Assembly: GCF_036320965.1 (NCBI RefSeq)
Contig: NC_092269.1
Coordinates: 32,511,843-32,575,842, forward strand
Direction of reading: 5' to 3'
DNA length: 64,000 nt
From: Panulirus ornatus
Taxonomy: Eukaryota > Arthropoda > Malacostraca > Decapoda > Palinuridae
This document shows, piece by piece, positions 46,490 to 56,399 of the stretch (the stretch's first letter is position 1; each line of letters starts with the position of its first letter). The notes under the pieces were generated by a model, which was not told where the DNA came from, did not search any database, and was given only the letters and a program-made list of their open reading frames with translations. Both the position numbers and the translations under genes were made by a program.

Positions 46490-47130
46490 AAACTAGGTGA
46501 AAGGGCTAAGGTCCTGGGAGCATCGAAAAGTGTGTGGAAGAGAAGTCACTGTCTGTGAGGACAACGATGGGTGAGGTCAATGGTACAGTAGTACCAACAG
46601 TGTTGTATGGATGCAAGGTATGGGCCCTTCATGAAAAAGTATAGAACAGAGGAGGATGTGTTGGAAATGAAATGTGTGAGAACATTATGTTGTGTGGGAA
46701 AGGTTACTCAAATGAGAAACGATAGGGTAAGAAAGACATGAGGTAGTATAAGGAGTATGTGAGAAAGAGCTGAAGAGAGTGTACCAATACGGTTTGGACA
46801 TATGGAAAGAACAAGTGAAAGGGAGATGACTAAAAGAATATACAACCAAAAGTGGAGGTAAAAAGAAGCAGCAAACTAAGGAGAAGGTTCAAGGATGCAA
46901 TGAAAGATGCTTTCAGTGATTAGAGCCTGAACATACTGGAGGGTGTGAGGTACAAATTGGAATGATATGGTATGCAGGGGCTGATGTGCTGTCAATGGGC
47001 ATAACCAGTATATGTAAAGCAGTCTGGGTAAAGCACAAGAAGGTGAATGGGACTTGGCTATGGATAGGGTGATCTGGTTTTTGGTGTATTGCACATGAAA
47101 ACTTGTGTGGATGTGAATGAATGAGGCCAT
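46490..47130 (+). mobile_element. LINE-A, mutated plus-strand copy
   Basis: Starts in GAKVLGASKSVWKRSHCL-like reading, contains the degenerate VVPTVLYGCKVWAL block, FGHMERTSE-like and KSGG-type remnants, and runs into the 3'UTR (GGCATAACCAGTATATGTAAAG, then a GAATGAATGAGGCCATTC-like end). Frames are broken repeatedly. It lies head-to-head with the copy to its left. Confidence 0.8.
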
Positions 47131-47133
47131 TCT

Positions 47134-47520
47134 TTATCTGTTATAATTACCTGTTTGTACTGTACAGGGAGGGACTTTTACACACATAGCGCCCTTCTCT
47201 TGATACTTCCTACCATCATACAACCTCTTAAATCTATGTATGCTGTTTGCATTCACTACATCCTCAGTCAATATGTTCCATTCATCTACTACGCTATCAT
47301 TATAAAAGTATTTCTTTACATCCTTATTTACAAGTTTCTTACTAAATTTCATGTTATGTCCTTTGGTTTCTCTATCCCTATATCTCTCAAAGAGCTGTCC
47401 ACTTTATCCAACTATTTTAAAAACTTAAAGATTGTGATCAGACTGCCCCTTACTCTCCTCTTTTCCAAGGTGCATAAAATTAAAGCCTCCAACCTTTCCC
47501 TGTATCTCAGCTCTCTTAAT
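47134..47520 (-). pseudogene. LINE-B reverse-transcriptase C-terminal remnant
   Basis: On the minus strand, LRELRYRERLEALILCTLEK (about 47,455-47,515) continues as RRVRGSLITIFKFLK, then a stop and frameshift, then KKYFYNDSVVDEWNILTEDV and VNANSIHRFKRLYD. This is the usual C-terminal end of CR1/L2-type LINE ORF2. The same order is seen at 20.1-20.3 kb. Its 3' end abuts the 3' end of a plus-strand LINE-A copy, and its upstream part has been amplified into the tandem array to the right. Confidence 0.8.
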
Positions 47521-48000
47521 ATTTGGAGCTACTTTGCTATATGGAAAAAAGTGGAGAAGCATGAAAAAATATGCGTATTTCAAATATTTTCAACAATCCT
47601 TAATTATCTACAAATGCTAAGGGAGAGTTCTTTACAGAAAAATTAAGCAAGGTGCATAAATTTAAGGCTCCAGCCTTTGTTCTCTTAATTCTTGGGGCTA
47701 CTTTGCTAAATGGAAAACAGTGGAGAAGCATGAAAAAATAAGCTTATTTCGAATATTTTCAACAATCCTTAATTACCTACAAATGCTAAGGGAGAGTTCT
47801 TTACAGAAAAATTAAACAAGGTGCATAAATCTAAAGCTCCAGCCTTTGCCTGTAACTTAGTTCTCTTAATTCTTGGTGCTACTTTGCTATATGGAAAACA
47901 ATGGAGAAGCATGAAAAAATAAGCTTATTTCAAATATTTTCAACAATCCTTAATCACCTACAAATGCTAAGGGAGAATTCTTTATAGAAAAATTAAACAT
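47469..48000. repeat. Tandem triplication of a LINE-B segment (about 175-bp unit)
   Basis: Three units start at GGTGCATAAAttTAAaGCTCC (47,469, 47,651 and 47,820) and are 182, 169 and 181 bp. Each carries CTCTTAATtcTTGGgGCTAC, then GGAGAAGCATGAAAAAATA, and ends with TTCTTTACAGAAAAATTAA. The units are about 90% alike. The first half of each unit is the antisense of the LINE-B coding segment LRELRYRERLEAL; the second half is of unknown origin. Confidence 0.93.
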
Positions 48001-48494
48001 GTATCTTAAAAGATTTATTACATATCTCAAAACTCTGTAAGTCTTAAGAAATATAATATAATATGGAGTGCCTTAAAGCTTTGTAGGATCTAAGTCATAT
48101 AATAGATAAATATAAATAATCAATAACAATGCTCATTACACAAATATGGGGGATACAAAGTTCTCCAATTACCTTTAAAATCTATGGGAAAACTCAAATT
48201 ACCATTAAGATTATATCTAAAATAAAATTACAAACATTAAACTTTCTTCTTACCTCAAGCATTCTACGAATCACAAGTTGGCTTAAGTACCAATAAACTC
48301 ATCGTATATGCACTTTTAAGACACTAAATAACTAAACCCATTATACACACAGGAGCATATCCAAATCTGGTCAGGATGGAGACAACTTATGAACTTGCCA
48401 AGATAATGATTAAAAGCTCAAAACAAGTGTTACGTAAGCAGACATTGTATCAGAAAACTTTGAGTTATCTAGTCATTCAAATAAATTACTAATA
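48001..48494. other. AT-rich span without a gene
   Basis: No recognisable element; follows the triplication directly. Confidence 0.5.
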
Positions 48495-48824
48495 TCATTC
48501 AAATACTCGCATAACTGAAAACTGCTGTTGTACAGGAGTAAGTTCATTATTAGACCAATGACCATTTTGTAATAAAAATATATCTATGATATTTGATAAT
48601 ACAAAACAGCTTAGTCCAACACACAAAGACGTTGTGCTCAATGAAACAAAGTAATATGCTTTTGCAGAAAGGGAATTTTTTGTTATATACATGCGTAAAT
48701 GTTTTAGGAAGGTGGTAAAAATGACAGTTTCAGCGGTAACTAGGGTTAACACAGAAACAGTTAAAAAGCATACATATATGTTTAGTTTTCCTTTCAAGGG
48801 ACTAAAAAGGTGAGAATAACTGTA
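48495..48824 (-). CDS. Open frame for a hydrophobic, multi-spanning protein segment
   Basis: A minus-strand frame of about 109 codons ends in a TGA and has no ATG near its left end. An acceptor-like CATTTTGTACAG lies at its start, so it would be a terminal exon. Two strongly hydrophobic stretches are visible: about residues 16-40 (around VCFLTVSVLTLVTAETVIF) and 58-87 (AYYFVSLSTTSLCVGLSCFV and on), followed by a polar tail LTPVQQQFSVMRVFE. In sequence of about 33% GC an uninterrupted frame of this size is unlikely by chance. A second membrane-type frame lies on the same strand at 52.2-52.8 kb with only LINE insertions between. Family unknown; a chemoreceptor-like protein is a guess. Confidence 0.35.
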   Translation of the reverse strand, partial: YSYSHLFSPLKGKLNIYVCFLTVSVLTLVTAETVIFTTFLKHLRMYITKNSLSAKAYYFVSLSTTSLCVGLSCFVLSNIIDIFLLQNGHWSNNELTPVQQQFSVMRVFE

Positions 48825-48827
48825 CAA

Positions 48828-48959
48828 AATGTTTAATTCATTACTGTTAAGTTTACTGTATGGCTAACTGCTCCCCACTTTGGATATGCCCCTGTACATA
48901 AATCATTAATATAAAGATACAAAGAGAATCAAACAACCTGATGAAAAACAATTTCCTTA
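48828..48959. other. Short spacer
   Basis: AT-rich sequence between the membrane-type frame and the next LINE-A copy. Confidence 0.5.
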
Positions 48960-50115
48960 TCAAATGCATAGCATTTGATAAAGCACCTGTTTAAAGTGGT
49001 TTATAACACTCTTTTACCTCCCTATACGGTGGATCTCCAGAATTCCAATCTTTCAGACCAGGTAAAGGATGGTCTTCAGCAGGGGTGTGTGAAGTCAGCA
49101 CAGCTGTCTAATTGTTTGGTTGGGCTGGTGAGGGAGGTAAATGCAGGGGTCTTGGAGACGGAGGCAAGTATGCAGTCTGTAGGGGATGAGAGGGCATGGG
49201 AAGTGAGTCAGTTATTTGCTGATAACATAGAACTGGTGACAAATTCACATGAGAAACTACGGAAGTTGGTGTTGACTTTGGAAGAATGTGTGTGAAAGGA
49301 GTAGTGAATAAAAGCAAGTTCAATAGGTTTAGCAGGGCAGGCAAACAGGTTAGCTGGGGTGTGAGTTTGAAAGAAGAAAATCTAGAAGTGAAGTGTTCTG
49401 GACATCTGGGAGGAAGCATGGCAGTGAATGGAATCAGAAGTGAGGCATGGTGTGGATAAGGGAGCAAAGGTTCTGGAAACACTGAAGAATGTGTGGAAAA
49501 GGAGAAAATGGGTATGTCTGATGATAACTGATGATATAATAGTACCAACAATGCTGTATGGTTGCAAGGCATGGGCCATACATGAGGATGTGCTGAGGAA
49601 AGTGGATGTGTTGGAAATCAAATATCTGAAGACAATATGCAGCATGAGATGGTCTGATCGAGTAAGTATAAAAAAAAGTATGAGAGAAGTGGGTTAAAAA
49701 GATGAATGTGGCTGAGAGAGCTGGAAAGAGTTTGCTGAAATGGTCTGAACTTATGGAGAGAATGAGAGAGAAGTTGACACAGTGGATATATGAGTTAAAG
49801 GTAGAAGGTACAAGGAAAAAAGGATGACCAAATTAGAGATGAAAGAATGGAGTGAATATGATTTTGGTTGCTTGGAGCCTGAACACGCAGGACAGTGAAA
49901 AGTGTGCATGGGTAAGAAAGCTGTGTTTTGATGTGGTTATAGAAGGCAACATGCTGTCAACGGATATAACCAGGGTGTACAAAGTAGCTGGGAAAAGGCC
50001 TGTGGGGTCCAGTTTTCGAAACATGACAGCAAAAGAATGGATGTGAGAAAAAGAAGCCTTTTTTTGTCTGTTCCTGGCACTAATACACTAATGCAGGAAA
50101 CAGCAAACAAGTATG
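48960..50115 (+). mobile_element. LINE-A, mutated plus-strand copy with reverse-transcriptase remnants
   Basis: Reads FDKAP (block A remnant), DGLQQGCVKSAQLSNCLVGL (block B), ASMQSVGDERAWEVSQLFAD followed by NIELV (the catalytic FADD is now FADN at about 49,214-49,225), then IVPTMLYGCKAWAI (about 49,535-49,580) and VDVLEIKYLKTICSMRWSDR. The tail GTCTGTTCCTGGCACTAATAC corresponds to the family's 3' end. A frameshift and several stops separate these blocks. Both the catalytic change and the breaks make it non-functional. Confidence 0.88.
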
Positions 50116-50720
50116 AAAGAAAAAAAGGAGGGTGAAAGGCGTGCACAGAAGAGTGAATCGGAATAGTGGTATAATGGGATCAATATGCCACACATCAATG
50201 GACTGAACCAGGGCATGTGAAACATCCTGGGGTAAGCTATGGAAAGGTCTATGGGGCCTGGGAGTGTCAGTGCATTATACATACAACCAGAGATTGTGTG
50301 TGAGCTTATGTGGCCTTTCTTCATGTTTCCTGGCAGTACCTCACTGATGCAGGAGGTGGCAATGCTGTTTCCTGTGGGGCGGGTTGGTGTCAGGAATGGA
50401 CAAAGGCAAGCAAGTATGAATACGTACGTGTGTATATATGTATATGTATGTATATGTTTGTATATGTATGTGTACGTATATATGTGGGAGTGGGGGGCTG
50501 GAAATCCTTCCCTCTCATTTTTTTTTAATTTTCCAAAAGAAGGAACAGAAAAGGGGGCCAGGTGAGGATATTCCCTCCAAGGCCCAGTCCTCTGTTCTTA
50601 ACGCTACCTCGCTAACACCGGAAATGGTGAATAGTTTGAAAGAAAGATGTATATATGTGTGTATAATAGTGAATGGGTCTTTCTTCATCTGTTCCCTGGC
50701 GCTACCTCACTGATGTGCCC
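50116..50720 (+). mobile_element. Stacked LINE-A 3' ends
   Basis: Three successive remnants of LINE-A 3' sequence in the same orientation: one around 50,120-50,400 (GGCATGTGAAACATCCTGGGG to GCAGTACCTCACTGATGCAGG), one ending at 50,590-50,630 (CGCTACCTCGCTAACACCGG), and one at 50,670-50,715 (TGGCGCTACCTCACTGATG). The repeated 3' ends suggest insertions into the tails of earlier copies, or local duplication. Confidence 0.7.
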
Positions 50721-50739
50721 TATGAGTCCCTTCTATTCT

Positions 50740-51775
50740 AGAGTCTCCTGTGGCACTGGGAAGCAGGCCAAATCCAGTGGTCAAGATCACAGGTCATAGA
50801 GTGTTGTGATGTGCACCTCAATGTGAAGAGAGTGCTGAGCAACTGAATAATTCATGCTCTGTGTCCTCTTTACAGTAATCACAGTGTGAGCATAAAAGGT
50901 CTTAGGACAAGTTGAAATGGTGTTCGTAGTGTTGTAGTGACATGTAATGTCAAGAACATGGATGGGAGAGTATAACTTTTGTTTCTGGGGAGTATACTTT
51001 CTGATGGGTGCATGTCGGGAGGACTGGAGGCTAAGACTGAGTATGGATGTTTTGTTTCTGTTATATTTGCTGGGGTGGAGGGATCTGTGTGTAGAGGTTA
51101 CTGATGTGGGAAGCAGTGGTAAGTTTTCATTTCTAACTGGGATTGGTGGTTTGCTATGGAGTGATTTGCTCTATGCAGCAGCACTAGACTGCTGCATAAG
51201 CCAAATACCAAAAAGGTTGTGGTAGGACTGTATTGAGAAGATATTTGTTTCATTGTAAAGGTGTTGAGTGTTTATGGCTGCAAGGCAACAAGTGGAGTGG
51301 AGCAGATGAAATGTTTCTTTAGAATGATTTTTCTTTTCGTCTAGATCTGGTGCCAGTTAGTGATCTGAGTGCATTTGTGTTGTTTTTGTGTTGATGTTAT
51401 TGGCATAGAGCAAATGTCATGCATGTGTTGTATGTGATACCTAGAATGATTGGTGTTTTGCTCAGTGGGAGAGACTGTCCATTCAAGTTAACTGCAGCTG
51501 GATTTGTCTGTCTGGGGTTAATAAAGATTGAAGACTTTTGTGGAATTCCAAATATTCAATTTGGGGTGGCTCACTGTTTCAACTGTGTAATGTAGTACTG
51601 CACATCTGATGTTGCTACTATGGTCTCAGGGTGTTGTGATGTAATTGTTAGGTTGTCTGCATATGAAAGTACCTTTATGATAAGGTTTGCCAGAGGTAAT
51701 ATGAGGTCATGTTTGAATAAACTAAAGATATAATCTTTTTTCATACTTGTCTGCCATATCCTTTGTCAATGTGGT
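50740..51775 (-). pseudogene. Jockey-like LINE ORF2 remnant with C-terminal zinc knuckle
   Basis: On the minus strand LIIKVLSYADNLTITSQHPE shows the reverse-transcriptase YADD box as YADN (51,643-51,675). Further on come LNGQSLPLSKTPIILGITYN (thumb region), PPDMHPSE, and near the end CSHCDYCKEDTEHELFSCSA (50,833-50,893), a C-x2-C…H-x4-C knuckle in the position used by Jockey/R1-type elements. Preceding residues LFKHDLILPLAN match the usual approach to the YADD box. About a dozen stops and several frame changes mark it as dead. It is distinct from LINE-A and LINE-B. Confidence 0.7.
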
Positions 51776-51860
51776 AGTGCCAAGAAATGAAAGAGAAGGC
51801 CCCCATTTGCTCACATCCATTCTTCAACTACCTCGTTGAATAGTTAACAAATATAAAAAA
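51776..51860 (-). mobile_element. LINE-A 3'UTR scrap
   Basis: GGCCCCCATTTGCTCACATCC followed by CTACCTCGTTGAATAG resembles the antisense of the LINE-A 3'UTR (compare AAAGGCCCCATTCGTTCACAC at 42.54 kb). Small and diverged. Confidence 0.45.
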
Positions 51861-52170
51861 TATATCATGCTATCAAATTATCAAAACAATAGATTGAGTT
51901 TCACAAACAAATATTTTGCTTCTGATGATATTTATAGACGTTTTCAAAAATTCAACAAACAAAACAAAAAAATCATTGTGTAAAACACAATTTCATGGGA
52001 AAACACTTTTAAAATATATTTTTCACCAACAGATTTGTCATAAAACTCAAAACATGACAGATATCAGGCACATTTGTACGAAGAGGCTTTGACATATCTT
52101 TAAGGCGAGGATGAATATCTGGCCACATTTTGCATGCCTGACATTGTTGCATCACAGAAATACCAACTAC
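51861..52170. other. AT-rich spacer
   Basis: No recognisable element. Confidence 0.5.
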
Positions 52171-52800
52171 TTAAGATATCAAAATTGCTGAACCTGGTAA
52201 GGTTAATTCAGTATTGGCATGTCTCCAAACTGCCCTTATATGCCAACAAATTTTATGCCCGACTTTAACCACTATGGATGTCATAAAGTTAGCATTCACA
52301 GGACCACTTGGAGCAAGGAAAGTGTATAACATGGTTAACAACCTTATACCAGCCATAAATCCAGCTCGCCAGACATTACAAATTAGACCTCTGAATTTTG
52401 TGTATATTGGATCCAATACACAAAGTTGCAGACTTGCTAAGCTAACTTGCCAGAGACAATTTGCTACTAAATAGCCAGGAGCTCTGAACTGACTGAGGCG
52501 TAGAGAATATCTTGGGTGTCCAAATACCACATGAGATATATCAAAAAGAAGTTGGTATGATTTCAAACAAACAATCACACCACCAAAGGAAAAAACGACA
52601 TGCACTTCTTGCATACAGGATGTGTACAGTTTTTGCTTTATGTAGCAGTTGAAATCAGGCATACCATAGTTTAACTGCTCCAAGAAACATCCTGCCTCAT
52701 TATAAGAGGTAGATAAAAGACAGAAAATCACCAACAGCACATATGAAGATACTAGCACTTGTACTGTAATGTGTTGAATATGTAGCAGACATTGAGGCAT
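52171..52800 (-). CDS. Open frame for a polytopic membrane protein (about 209 codons)
   Basis: The longest protein-like frame of the window, starting at an ATG at 52,798-52,800 with an upstream in-frame stop, and ending in TAA. Hydrophobic stretches of membrane-span size lie at about residues 10-30 (VQVLVSSYVLLVIFCLLSTS), 65-90 (VVFSFGGVIVCLKSYQLLFD), 110-130 (YLVANCLWQVSLASLQLCVL) and 148-165 (AGFMAGIRLLTMLYTFLA), with Cys-containing loops between. So long a frame in roughly 40% GC DNA is improbable by chance. There is no signal to name the family. An arthropod gustatory-type receptor is conceivable, but its C-terminal TY-x-x-x-x-x-QF signature is absent. It may be one exon of a gene whose end is at 48.5 kb, or a decaying fragment. 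Confidence 0.42.
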   Translation of the reverse strand: MPQCLLHIQHITVQVLVSSYVLLVIFCLLSTSYNEAGCFLEQLNYGMPDFNCYIKQKLYTSCMQEVHVVFSFGGVIVCLKSYQLLFDISHVVFGHPRYSLRLSQFRAPGYLVANCLWQVSLASLQLCVLDPIYTKFRGLICNVWRAGFMAGIRLLTMLYTFLAPSGPVNANFMTSIVVKVGHKICWHIRAVWRHANTELTLPGSAILIS

Positions 52801-52812
52801 AATAAAATTCAC

Positions 52813-53716
52813 AAGAACACCTTACAAAACTGTCCCTTGGGGCAAACCACAAGTTACCAATAGCGCAGGTGTAGGTAATTACTTAATACTTGTGTACAAA
52901 CAAGTTTTTTAATTGCATCCAAAATTTCACATATACTTTCTCCCCTTGACAAGGACCCTTGACAAGGGGAAAGTAGGTAGTCATTTATCATCTGGATGGA
53001 TACAATAAATCTCAAAAATGTATGACCCATTCTCTTTAAAGCTGAATATTGTCCAAATTTAAGAATATGGGTAAAATATCAGTACTCCATTGCAGTAACT
53101 CAAAAAGTTCAGAGGTAGATTTTGCAGTAACACTTCCTTTTCTTTGTATAAGGTACAAAGCTCATTAACTAGGAGGTAAGCTTTATGTAAAATGAAGGTA
53201 ATACTACAATTCTGCAAACTGGTATAATGGGCCTCACACCTTTCAATTATACTAAAAACCTAATACGAGGAGGACTCATTTTTCCTGTATCTTGGGATGC
53301 ATGCGTGGTGGGCACTTGAAGGGATGATATCGACTATACCTGCTTTTTATCAAGTTCCTAAGAGCACCAATTTTCAAAAGGGTACAAATTGCTTTATCAT
53401 GTTACTTATGCCACACATTTTGCAGTAAAAGACAAGTTAGCATCAGCAACTATATGTTGAAGTAATGTACAAGAAGAATGCAATATATTCATAACAAGGC
53501 GAACTATAATCCACAAGTACACTTTTGTAATGATATATGTTACCTGACTGAAGGATTCCAGAGAAGCAGCTCACCTGTAACAAAAAATTTGAAAAATCAG
53601 AAAAGTTAAATGTGTTAATTATTAGAAAATAACTAAGAGAAGGAGAAGTAATCAGTTATATTCAGTTCTGGGTCCAAACTTTAGATTATAAACTAAATCT
53701 TACATTTCTATAACCA
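52813..53716. other. AT-rich span without a gene
   Basis: Contains a local inverted repeat at about 52,940-52,977 (CTCCCCTTGACAAGGACCC and GACAAGGGGAAAG). No exon or transposon domain. Confidence 0.45.
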
Positions 53717-54230
53717 CAGGTTGAGTATCCCTCATCCGAAATGCCAGGGACCAGAAGTGTTTTGTATTTTCGATTTTTTTTTATTTTGGAATATTTGCAT
53801 ACAAACCGAGATATCCTGAGGGTTGGGATCTATGTCTAAACATAAAATCCATTCATGTTTCATATACACCTTAAACACATAGCTTGAAGGTAATCTATAA
53901 AATGCTTTCAATAATTTTGTACATGAAACAAAGTTCGTGTAACAATGAACCATCAGAAAGCTAATGTGTCACAACACAGCTGCCCATGTGGACAATCTGT
54001 GGTTGTTTGGTATCGCCTTCATTCCTGACTTTGAATTTATATGCTATTGATCAGCAATTATTTTCTTACACTTATTCACACATAAGTATTTAACAGTAAG
54101 AAAAAAGAACGAAATACCATCAGTACAATGAAAAAATAATGTGTTTAGGATAACTTGTAAGGCCATGTTGCCATTCAAAGTTTCATATCTTTTAAGCATT
54201 TCTGATTTTGGATTGGGGATGGTCAACCTG
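53717..54230. mobile_element. pogo/Tigger-like MITE (non-autonomous DNA transposon)
   Basis: A 514-bp element with terminal inverted repeats. The left end is CAGGTTGAGTATCCCTCATC; the right end read inward is CAGGTTGACCATCCCCAATC, with 21 of the first 26 positions paired. The right flank is TA, the left flank CA (a mutated TA), as expected for TA target duplication by the Tc1/mariner superfamily. Inside, GGGACCAGAAGTGTTTTG, TTTTGGAATATTTGCATA and CATGTGGACAATCTGTGG closely match, as I remember it, a mammalian Tigger-derived repeat family. It has no transposase frame. Confidence 0.8.
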
Positions 54231-54324
54231 TAAGAGATTAAGGCCAACCTCACTAGATTTTCCAGAAAACTCAAGTTTGATTAGGATGAGACTAATTTCT
54301 TTTCCCAATAATATCTTAGCTCTG

Positions 54325-54492
54325 AAGATACATACACATGACAGCTGGAGATTGAGTGTGAGTGAATGTGGCCTTTTTTTGTCTTTTCTTGGCGCTACCT
54401 CGCTGTAGGGGGGCTATTTCCTGTGTGGTGAGGCTGCAATGGGTATGGATGAAGGCAACAAGTATGAATATATACATGTGTATACATGCGTG
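54325..54492 (+). mobile_element. LINE-A 3'UTR remnant, older insertion
   Basis: GAGATTGAGTGTGAGTGAATG, GGCGCTACCTCGCTG and GCAATGGGTATGGATGAAGG parallel the mid-3'UTR of the long form; it ends in a TG/TA-rich tail (ATATACATGTGTATACATGCG), into which the next copy is inserted. Confidence 0.75.
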
Positions 54493-55190
54493 GTTGAGAG
54501 AGCAGAAGAGGGTGTTTTGAAATGGTTTGGTCACATGGAGAGAATGAGTGAGGAAAGATTGACCAAGAGGATATATGTGCCGGAGGTGGAGGGAACGAGG
54601 GGAAGAGGGAGACCAAATTGGAGGTGGAAAGATGGAGTGAAAAAGATTTTGTGTGATCGGGGCCTGAACATGCAGGAGGGTGAAAGGAGGGCAAGGAATA
54701 GAGTGAATTGGATCGATGTGGTATACCGGGGTTGACGTGCTGTCAGTGGATTGAATCAGGGCATGTGAAGCGTCTGGGGTAAACCATGGAAAGTTGTGTG
54801 GGGCCTGGATGTGCAAAGGGAGCTGTGGTTTCAGGCATTATTGCATGGCAGCTAGAGACTGAGTGTGAACGAATGGGGCCTTTGTTGTCTTTTCCTAGTG
54901 CTACCTCGCACACATGAGGGGGGAGGGGGAAGGTATTCCATGTGTGGCTAGGTGGCGATGAGAGTGAATGGGGGCAGACAGTGTGAATTGTGTGCATGGG
55001 TATATATGTATGTGTCTGTGTATGTATATATATGTGTACATTGAGATGTATAGGTATGTATATTTGCGTGTGTGGACGTGTGTATGTATACATAGTGTAT
55101 GGGGGTGGGTTGGGCCATTTCTTTCGTCTGTTTCCTTGCGCTACCTCGCAAACGCGGGAGACAGCGACAAAGCAAAATAAAATAAATAAA
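54493..55190 (+). mobile_element. LINE-A, well-preserved 3' part with long 3'UTR
   Basis: Starts abruptly at GTTGAGAGAGCAGAAGAGGG in the C-terminal coding domain (VVERAEEGVLKWFGHMERMS, then EERLTKRIYVPEVEG and [19 protein letters not shown]), stops at the TGA in CCGGGGTTGACGTG, and carries the complete long 3'UTR to GCGGGAGACAGCGACAAAGC and AAAATAAAATAAATAAAAAT. It is inserted in the tail of an older copy. About 80 codons of coding sequence are intact, making it the youngest-looking coding fragment of the family here. Confidence 0.92.
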
Positions 55191-55350
55191 AATATATGAG
55201 TGGAAGCCTTATTACAAAAACAGAATGCCCGCACAGCTATAGACTGCTAAAACCTCCAATCCAGAGCAAAGAATTCAATATTCTCACTTGATTTCATCCT
55301 ATGTCCTCTGGTTTCTTAATCCCTACATCTCTCTAAGACTTGTCCACTGT
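55191..55350 (-). pseudogene. LINE-B scrap
   Basis: CACTTGATTTCATCCTATGTCCTCTGGTTTC…CTACATCTCTCTAAG corresponds to the antisense LINE-B segment at 47,340-47,400 (AATTTCATGTTATGTCC…CTATATCTCTCAAAG). Only about 70 bp align. Confidence 0.5.
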
Positions 55351-56399
55351 TCAATATGAAGTGTTTGTGAAGAGAGAGTGGGTTACTGCATGTCTGAATT
55401 GTTGTGTATGTCCAGTGTTATGCAGTCTATTATGGAGAGGATAAGCACATAATGGAGATGAATCCACAGACGGAAATTAATATATCTAATGGAATACTAC
55501 TGTTCTGAGGCAAGGGTTTGGTAGTGTACTGCATAATTACCCTGTAGCCATTAGCAACTCTAGGGTATGCCACATAGATATCTATTCCTTTCACTTAATG
55601 ACTTAGCACTGGAACTCTTATGCACTCATACATATTCTAACAACTACAATTTTTCATCTTTAAAGACAAAACTCTCAAAATCTTGGGAAGCCCATAAAGG
55701 CTATTTCTTTCTATTTCTTCTGAGATGTGGCTTTGATAAACAATTCTGTCAAAAACTAAAGCCTCAGGAGGAGGAAGGCATAAAAATCCACAGCTGTCTT
55801 TAAAGTACAGAAATAATGAAATGCATTGTTGGAATACAAGCTGAAATACAAGCAGTAAATAATGAAAATACACTGAAACCAGGGTAAGTGATCGTTTGTA
55901 CTAATGCCATTTTTCATGGAAGAACATCGTACCTGACTAAATTAATGTATTACTCTGAGGAATGAACTAAGAAGAATAACCAATCATCACTTTTAACTGC
56001 ACAGGATATATATATATATAGCAGTCAATGCCAACCTTAACTGGGCCAGGAGTCAGCAAAGATATCAGTGGATCTCCAACCTTCTAGTAAGAAGTAGATT
56101 TGTTCCCTTTAAAAACATTACTTTCTAGATTACCTTTAGGAGCTTTTTTCAAGATGTGATCAGGTGAGACACTTGCATAAAACTGTCAGTTATACAGAAT
56201 CCAAATTAATGGAACCTCTTGATCCTTCCAATAGTCAAGGTTATCTTGTATTCTGCCAAGCCATTGTATAGGGAATTTCCTCCTCTCTGAAGGAACCTCA
56301 TCTATGTTGTCTAAAGTCCTCTTGTCCTGTGAACATGGGTAAATGCTTTAGCTAATATCTAACATTTTTTTTGTACATGTTCATCATCTCCTGCATTAG
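55351..56399. other. Span without a supported gene
   Basis: Ordinary AT-rich sequence with a small TA tract near 56.0 kb. Confidence 0.45.
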
